A DNA stretch of 39,763 bases from Acidobacteriota bacterium (lineage in GTDB: Bacteria; Acidobacteriota; Terriglobia; Bryobacterales; Bryobacteraceae): contig QHXW01000080.1 in NCBI GenBank assembly GCA_003223115.1, forward strand, positions 1-39,763. Direction: 5' to 3'. The notes under the pieces were generated by a model that made no database searches, was not told where the DNA came from, and saw only the letters and a program-made list of their open reading frames with translations. How positions within the stretch are numbered: the stretch's first letter is position 1; every line of letters starts with the position of its first letter. Of this stretch, positions 34,755 to 39,763 are shown in pieces. Made by a program: the position numbers and the translations under genes.

Positions 34755-37700
34755 GTGGTCATCGAACGCGTTTTTCCTGCCAGGTTTGGTGCGCTTTTCA
34801 TCTTGGTTCTGCTGCAAATCCCGCTGCTGTTCGCCCAGTCTGAGCGGGGAACGATTGCCGGATCGGTGCACGATACGTCTGGCGCAGTGGTCCCGGGCGT
34901 TAAGATCACCGTGGTGAATGCTGCCACCAATGTCGCCACCAACACCGTCACGAACGACGCAGGCGACTACACAGTTCCCAGTCTCCCCGTTGGGCTTTAC
35001 AACATCCGGGTGGAAAAAGATGGCTTCCGGCCTGCGCAAGTGACCGGTCTCACGCTGAACGCCGCCACGAACGCTCGCGCGGACATCACTCTGGAGGTCG
35101 GCGCCACACAACAAGCCGTGGAAGTACAGGCCACCGCCGTGCAACTGCAGACCGAAGATGCCAAGATCAGTTCCACGGTCACTAATCAGATGGTGGATCA
35201 GTTGCCGCTGGTGGTAGGCGGTACGTTGCGCAGCCCCTTCGATCTGGCCGCGCTCACGCCGGAGGCCAAGAACGTCGGCGGTGACACCGGGTTCGTCCTG
35301 GGCGGTGGGCAAGCCGCAGGTTATGCCACCACCCTTGATGGTATCTCCGCGAATACGTCGCGCGCGCTGCAAGTGAGCTGGGTTTCTTCGAACGCCCCGT
35401 CCCTCGAGGCCATCACGGAATTCACGGTGGACAGCAATGGCTTCAAGGCGGAATACGGCCACGCCGGCGGAGGTGTGATGACATTTTCGTCCAAGTCTGG
35501 CACCAACGATTTCCACGGCACGGCTTACGAGTTTCTGCGCAACAACGATTTCGATGCCAATTACTTTTTCAGCAACAAGCAAGGCCTGCCCAGACCCATC
35601 TACAAACAGAACGACTTCGGCGCCAGCATCGGCGGACCCATCTGGATTCCGAAACTATACAACGGGCGCAACAAGTCATTTTTCTTTTTCGCCTACGAGG
35701 GGTTTCGCAACCGCCAGGGCGCAAATGCCTTTACCACCGCCGTTCCCACGCCGGAAATGTATGATGGCGATTTCAGTAACTGGGTGGATAAGAACGGTAA
35801 GCAGATCCCGATTTACGATCCGACGTCGCAGGTGACTAACGTCGACGGTACCGTGACTCGCACCCAATTTCCGAATAACAAGATTCCTTCGAGCTTGTTC
35901 GATCCTCTGTCCGTGCAGGCTTTACAGGCCTTCCAAGCAAGCGGCGTATTGAAACCGAACACCGGCGCGGCTCCGGGCTCGGTGGGCTACGTCAATAACA
36001 ACTACACAGTCAGCCAGGGCTCAAACGTGAATCCCATTAACAAGTGGAGCATCAAGGGAGACCACGTTTTTTCAGAGCGGAATCGCATTTCCGGCTACTA
36101 CGGATATGACCGCGAGTCCTTTGGGCCCGGCCCGAGCGGCCCCGCAACCTTGCCCGGCCTGTACACCACCTTCAACGATAATCGCCAGAACACCGACGTG
36201 CTGCGCTTCAGTTGGGACCGTATATTCGGCCCCACCAAGTTCAATCACTTCTATGCCGGCGGCAATAACTGGCGGCAGAATCACAACCCGCCGCAGGAGT
36301 ACATCGGAAATTGGAAAAGCAAAGTGTGCCTGCCCAACGTTCCGGACTGCGGCCAGAACCTGATTAATTTCGATTTCTCAAATGGCTATGGATCGTGGGG
36401 CGGCCGCGCGAACAACGGTTCGGAGAACACCATCTACGGTTACAACGACGACTTTACCTGGGTCCGCGGCTCTCATACGTTCAAGGGCGGCGGCATGTAC
36501 CAGTTGACGCACTACAACGGTTTTGGACGGCAGTGCATCTCGGGTTGCGCCACCTTCAACTTCACGGAAACCGGCCGCGCCGGCGATACCAATTTCGCTA
36601 CCGCCGGAGGCAACCCGTTCGCCTCATTTTTATTAGGTTGGGCAGACAACGGCCAACTGGACACCATCCGCTTTATCGGCCAGCAGTGGCAGTACTTCGC
36701 CGGCTACGCTCAGGACGACTGGCGCGTGAATCCGAAATTGACGCTGAACTTTGGGATGCGCTGGGAGACGACGTTGCCGCCTACCGGACTCAACGACCGC
36801 TGGGCGGATTTTTCACCAACCCGTCCAAACCCGAAGGCCGGCAACATTCCCGGTGCCGTGATCTTCGCCGGTTCCGGTCCCGGTCGCGAGGGGTCGCGCA
36901 GGCTGGCCGACACCTACTACCGCGCTTGGGGCCCGCGCTTTGGCTTCGCATATTCTCTGCACGCCAAAACGGTCATTCGAGGCGGGTACGGTCGCTCATT
37001 CTCAGCCATTACCACGGTGACGGGCTCCACCCACACCATGGGTTTCACACTGACGCAAGCGTTTCCAAACACCAGCAATGGGATCCTGCCGAGCTTCTTG
37101 TTGAAGGACGGCTTGCCGCCATGGACGGCACCGCCCTTTGTCAATCCGTCGGTCTCAAACGGCGCCAGCGTTGCGTGGTGGCAGGGCCGGGAAGCAACTC
37201 GGCCGCCGGACGATAACAACTTCAACCTGTCCATCCAGCGGCAGCTCAGCTCCAGCATGGTCCTCGAAACCTCGTACAACGCGGTCGTCGGTTCGCACCT
37301 GCAGACCGGGCTGCTCAACTACGACCAACTCAATCCTGCGTTCCTGGACAAATACGGTGTAGATCTGCTGACCTCATCGGTGACGTCCGCCGGCGCGGTG
37401 GCTGCCGGCATTACGCCGCCCTTCCCAACGTTCGTTCAACTCTGGGGCAAACGCGCTACGGTTGCTCAGGCGCTCCGGCCATTCCCGCAGTACAGCGATG
37501 TTAATACGGCATCCGGCGGCGGCGATCACAGTGGCCACTCGGCCTACCATGCCGGAATTATCAAGTTGCAGAAACGCTACGCGAGCGGCATGACGTTTCA
37601 AACTTCGTACGTGTTCTCGAAGTTGCTGACTGACTCTGACAGCTACTGGCCCGGTTCCGCGGCAGCAGACCAGTACAACCGCCATTTGGAAAAATCCATC

Positions 37701-38297
37701 GGCCAGTATGACGTCACGCACAATTTCAAGCTCGGCCTGATCTACGAGCTGCCATTCGGCAGAGGCAAGCGCTGGTTGTCGCACGGCATCGCGTCTAGGC
37801 TGCTGGGCAACTGGCGCGTGAGCACCATCAACATTTACACCAGTGGAACACCCGTCGGGATCGGCACCACTTACTCTTTGCCGATCGTCGCTGGGCGCAC
37901 GGTTCCATATGTGACCTCCTATGAGGGTTGGCGCGCCCCGGTGCAGGGAAGCTTCGATCCATCGGTCGATAACTTCTTCGTCCCCTACCAATCCGGGCCG
38001 TTTCCAAAACAAGGCAAAGGAACGCCGTATTCAGGCATCGGCAACGTTACGCGCTACAACCCGAAAGTGCGGTACTTCGCGAATTTGAACGAAAACCTGT
38101 CGCTGGCCAAGAGCTTCCCCATCCACGAGCAGATTCGGCTTGATTTCCGGGCGGAAGCGTTTAATGCCTTCAATCGCGTGCGCTTCGGCACAGGATCCAC
38201 GACGCTCCAGGAGCAGAATTTCGGCCACTTGACCAGCAACAGCTACATTCTGAATACGCCGCGTCAGATCCAGTTTGCGCTGAAATTGTATTTTTGA
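34755..38297 (+). CDS. Oar-like TonB-dependent receptor with carboxypeptidase-regulatory domain
   Basis: A 1180-residue outer-membrane protein. The chosen start is GTG 34755, after AAAGGGG. Residues ~10-28 are a signal peptide (RFGALFILVLLQIPLLFAQ). Residues ~31-115 are a carboxypeptidase-regulatory Ig-like domain (GTIAGSVHDTSGAVVPGVKI, DAGDYTVPSLPVGLYNIRV). The plug domain follows (VTNQMVDQLPLVVGG, ITEFTVDSNGFKAEYGHAGG). A very large barrel has YEGFRNRQG, YAQDDWRVNPKLTLNFGMRWE and the terminal strand PRQIQFALKLYF with a C-terminal F. This is the Oar/SusC-distant type hugely expanded in Acidobacteriota. The substrate is unknown; large polymers or peptides are commonly suggested. No SusD-like partner or degradative enzyme is next to it, and its leader contains an alternative-pairing element. 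Confidence 0.93.
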   Translation: MVIERVFPARFGALFILVLLQIPLLFAQSERGTIAGSVHDTSGAVVPGVKITVVNAATNVATNTVTNDAGDYTVPSLPVGLYNIRVEKDGFRPAQVTGLTLNAATNARADITLEVGATQQAVEVQATAVQLQTEDAKISSTVTNQMVDQLPLVVGGTLRSPFDLAALTPEAKNVGGDTGFVLGGGQAAGYATTLDGISANTSRALQVSWVSSNAPSLEAITEFTVDSNGFKAEYGHAGGGVMTFSSKSGTNDFHGTAYEFLRNNDFDANYFFSNKQGLPRPIYKQNDFGASIGGPIWIPKLYNGRNKSFFFFAYEGFRNRQGANAFTTAVPTPEMYDGDFSNWVDKNGKQIPIYDPTSQVTNVDGTVTRTQFPNNKIPSSLFDPLSVQALQAFQASGVLKPNTGAAPGSVGYVNNNYTVSQGSNVNPINKWSIKGDHVFSERNRISGYYGYDRESFGPGPSGPATLPGLYTTFNDNRQNTDVLRFSWDRIFGPTKFNHFYAGGNNWRQNHNPPQEYIGNWKSKVCLPNVPDCGQNLINFDFSNGYGSWGGRANNGSENTIYGYNDDFTWVRGSHTFKGGGMYQLTHYNGFGRQCISGCATFNFTETGRAGDTNFATAGGNPFASFLLGWADNGQLDTIRFIGQQWQYFAGYAQDDWRVNPKLTLNFGMRWETTLPPTGLNDRWADFSPTRPNPKAGNIPGAVIFAGSGPGREGSRRLADTYYRAWGPRFGFAYSLHAKTVIRGGYGRSFSAITTVTGSTHTMGFTLTQAFPNTSNGILPSFLLKDGLPPWTAPPFVNPSVSNGASVAWWQGREATRPPDDNNFNLSIQRQLSSSMVLETSYNAVVGSHLQTGLLNYDQLNPAFLDKYGVDLLTSSVTSAGAVAAGITPPFPTFVQLWGKRATVAQALRPFPQYSDVNTASGGGDHSGHSAYHAGIIKLQKRYASGMTFQTSYVFSKLLTDSDSYWPGSAAADQYNRHLEKSIGQYDVTHNFKLGLIYELPFGRGKRWLSHGIASRLLGNWRVSTINIYTSGTPVGIGTTYSLPIVAGRTVPYVTSYEGWRAPVQGSFDPSVDNFFVPYQSGPFPKQGKGTPYSGIGNVTRYNPKVRYFANLNENLSLAKSFPIHEQIRLDFRAEAFNAFNRVRFGTGSTTLQEQNFGHLTSNSYILNTPRQIQFALKLYF

Positions 38298-38381
38298 ACC
38301 GAAGCTTTTAATGACGCCGGGCCCAGAGCGGCCACTGCAGCCCAGAGAGCCCAGAGCGGACTGTTGGAATTCGCTGAGCAA

Positions 38382-38394
38382 GCTATGGTATCCT
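38382..38394 (+). promoter_or_regulatory. Extended -10 promoter of rpsT (GCTATGGTATCCT)
   Basis: TGG-TATCCT forms an extended -10 with a weak TTGGAA 19 bases upstream at 38364-38369. Transcription would begin near 38401, leaving a leader of about 50 bases before rpsT. The element matches the cobalamin-operon promoter at 12 of 13 positions. The rest of the 154-base gap contains repeated CCCAGAG units at 38310-38358 and nothing else clear. Confidence 0.5.
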
Positions 38395-38451
38395 AAAAAA
38401 ATTGATTTCAACCGCAAACTGAATCACTTCTGAGGGTTACCGAGTTTAACG

Positions 38452-38727
38452 ATGGCCAATCACTATTCCGCTCTGAAGCGGGCGCGACAGACCGAAAGGC
38501 GCACGGTGATCAATCGCCGCAGCAAAACGCGCCTGGCCCACCAGATCCGGGCCCTACGCCGCCTGATCACCACCAAAGACGCCGGCGCAGCGCAGAAACA
38601 GTTGATCGAGACGTTTTCAATCATTGACCGCTCCGCCAAACTGGGCGTTATCAAGGCGAATACCGCCGCCCGGTACAAGACGCGTCTGCATCTTCAAGTG
38701 AAGAAGCTGGCCGGCGCTACGCGGTAA
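38452..38727 (+). CDS. rpsT: 30S ribosomal protein S20
   Basis: A 91-residue ribosomal protein with the classic start [17 protein letters not shown]. The three-helix basic body contains [42 protein letters not shown] and a C-terminal KKLAG. S20 binds 16S rRNA near the 5' domain and helix 44. Length is only slightly above the usual 86-88. It starts at ATG 38452 after a GAGGG-like ribosome site (TGAGGGTTACC) a little farther than average. It is a single-gene unit under its own promoter. Its 3' end overlaps convergent holA by 11 bp. Confidence 0.97.
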   Translation: MANHYSALKRARQTERRTVINRRSKTRLAHQIRALRRLITTKDAGAAQKQLIETFSIIDRSAKLGVIKANTAARYKTRLHLQVKKLAGATR

Positions 38728-39763
38728 GCTTCAGAACAAATCTTTCCATCACGGTGCGGTCGTCAGGTCGCGGACTGCGTAGGTCGCGGTCTGCCTCGAA
38801 GATTGATTCGAGAGCTCGTTCCAGTTGTTCCTTCGAAAATTTCGACACAGTTTGAAAGACCTGATCGGCACGGGAACCCCACATCGGTACGCCCGACCGC
38901 GCGAAATGTCCCTGAATCTGCCGCGGGTTGCGCAAGCCGGCTTCTTTCGAGGCCAGCGCCAGGCGAAACTGCGTCGAGAGAAACGCCAGCGCGAGCGGCA
39001 GGTACTCACCTTCACGGCACAGTGTGTCGAGCAGCTCCAGGCCACGAACGCGGTCGCGGCGACCAAGCGCACCCACCATCGCGAACACCGTTGTGCTGCG
39101 GGCATCTGGTACAAGGGCCGAGATCTCGTCCACCGAGATGACCTGTCCCTCCGCGGCAAACAATGAAAGCTTTTCAATTTCAACGGCGATCCGCGCCACA
39201 TCGACGCCCAATGCTTCGACCAGCAGATCGAGCGCCTCTGGCTCTATTGCGACTCGCGAGCTTTTGGTCAGTGCCTGCGCCTCGGCACGAGCATCATCCA
39301 TTGAGAACCGGCGCAGTTCCACGGCATCTGCGATGGCCGAATAGAACTTGCGAATGCGCTCCAATCTCCTCTTGTCTTCGCCTTCAAGCTCGAAACGGCG
39401 CACGTCGAAAAGAAGTACCACGCCGGGAGATGGATCTTTCAAATACCGGGAGAGGAGGTCTGCATCCTCGCCGGCCGTATCGCCGGCCGTATCGCCATCC
39501 GAATCTTCTTCCGCCTTTCCCCGCGGCAGTGCGGCTTCAGCGTTCGCAACCAGAATGACTCGGCTTGGCGCGAATAGCGACAACGACCGCGCATCATCCA
39601 CCGCCTGGGCCAGGGAATTGTCGTTCAGGTCGTACTGCGTGATGCCGGCTTCGCGTTCTTCTGGCGTTAGCAGCGTGGTAATCAGAACGTCGCGGCAGCG
39701 TTTGCGCTCATAATCTTCCCCGCCCAGAAACAGATAGGCAGGCTCGATTTCCCGACGTTTGAT
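38717..39763 (-). CDS. holA: DNA polymerase III delta subunit HolA (5' end outside window)
   Basis: The delta subunit of the clamp loader, which opens the beta sliding clamp. The frame is open to the window edge and begins [20 protein letters not shown], so the start lies beyond 39763. The visible 348 residues cover the N-terminal AAA-like domain ([32 protein letters not shown]), the central lid ([28 protein letters not shown]) and the C-terminal collar ([20 protein letters not shown]). The usual length is about 340, so only a few residues are missing. An acidic insert [12 protein letters not shown] is encoded by two tandem copies of a 12-bp unit at 39471-39494. It converges on rpsT with an 11-bp overlap. 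Confidence 0.95.
   Translation of the reverse strand: MKRREIEPAYLFLGGEDYERKRCRDVLITTLLTPEEREAGITQYDLNDNSLAQAVDDARSLSLFAPSRVILVANAEAALPRGKAEEDSDGDTAGDTAGEDADLLSRYLKDPSPGVVLLFDVRRFELEGEDKRRLERIRKFYSAIADAVELRRFSMDDARAEAQALTKSSRVAIEPEALDLLVEALGVDVARIAVEIEKLSLFAAEGQVISVDEISALVPDARSTTVFAMVGALGRRDRVRGLELLDTLCREGEYLPLALAFLSTQFRLALASKEAGLRNPRQIQGHFARSGVPMWGSRADQVFQTVSKFSKEQLERALESIFEADRDLRSPRPDDRTVMERFVLKLTA

Noticed and set aside
36395-37216. 273-codon open frame in another frame of the Oar-like receptor gene
   Set aside because: The receptor frame carries the conserved barrel motifs throughout; this frame is an Arg-rich shadow.
38310-38358. Repeated CCCAGAG units before rpsT as a terminator or CRISPR-like repeat
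   Set aside because: The units are short, irregularly spaced and do not form a stable hairpin with a T tract.

Overview
The window looks like chromosomal DNA of an Acidobacteriota member, probably close to the Solibacter/Bryobacter group. Three things suggest this: a tandem pair of MacB/FtsX-type orphan permeases with the N-terminal helical extension typical of acidobacterial ADOP proteins, a very large Oar-like TonB-dependent receptor with an N-terminal carboxypeptidase-regulatory domain, and a moderately high G+C content. The assignment is by family resemblance only. No rRNA, CRISPR array or insertion sequence was seen.

Layout. (1) 1-5260: two overlapping ADOP permease genes. (2) 5286-7793: a decayed accessory patch. 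A consensus-like sigma70 promoter leads into the first ~20 codons of a PadR regulator. These are joined to an N-terminally truncated Prok-JAB (VC0181/Cap3-like) protease gene, which overlaps a frameshifted four-TM protein gene. A PIN/DUF104 toxin-antitoxin pair and tRNA-Ser(UGA) follow. I read this as a relic of a type II CBASS-like or similar ubiquitin-like defence operon. (3) 8036-14068: a frameshifted CigR-like gene, two small envelope proteins, glpX, a D-2-hydroxyacid dehydrogenase, a GH29 fucosidase and a ThiF-type adenylyltransferase. (4) 14111-21725: an envelope-biogenesis operon of Omp85 (about seven POTRA repeats), a short SurA-N-like chaperone and TamB, joined by 1-4 bp overlaps. (5) 21737-28083: mutM overlapping a Rieske ferredoxin, an orphan sugar-binding lipoprotein, a PcrA/UvrD helicase coupled to a 52-residue highly basic protein, and an APC permease. 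(6) 28121-34593: a minus-strand cobalamin uptake and activation operon under a cobalamin riboswitch: TonB receptor, PduO adenosyltransferase, DUF6580/S-component-like membrane protein, DUF71 PP-loop ATPase and a BtuF-like protein. Two small PepSY membrane proteins lie downstream. No BtuCD is present. (7) 34680-39763: an Oar-like receptor with an invertible-pairing leader, then rpsT and convergent holA (cut by the window end).

Most interesting are the B12 operon without BtuCD, the CBASS-like relic, the Omp85(7 POTRA)-SurA-N-TamB operon, and an extended -10 motif shared by the riboswitch and rpsT promoters. All annotation was made by reading translations and motifs; no database search was run.
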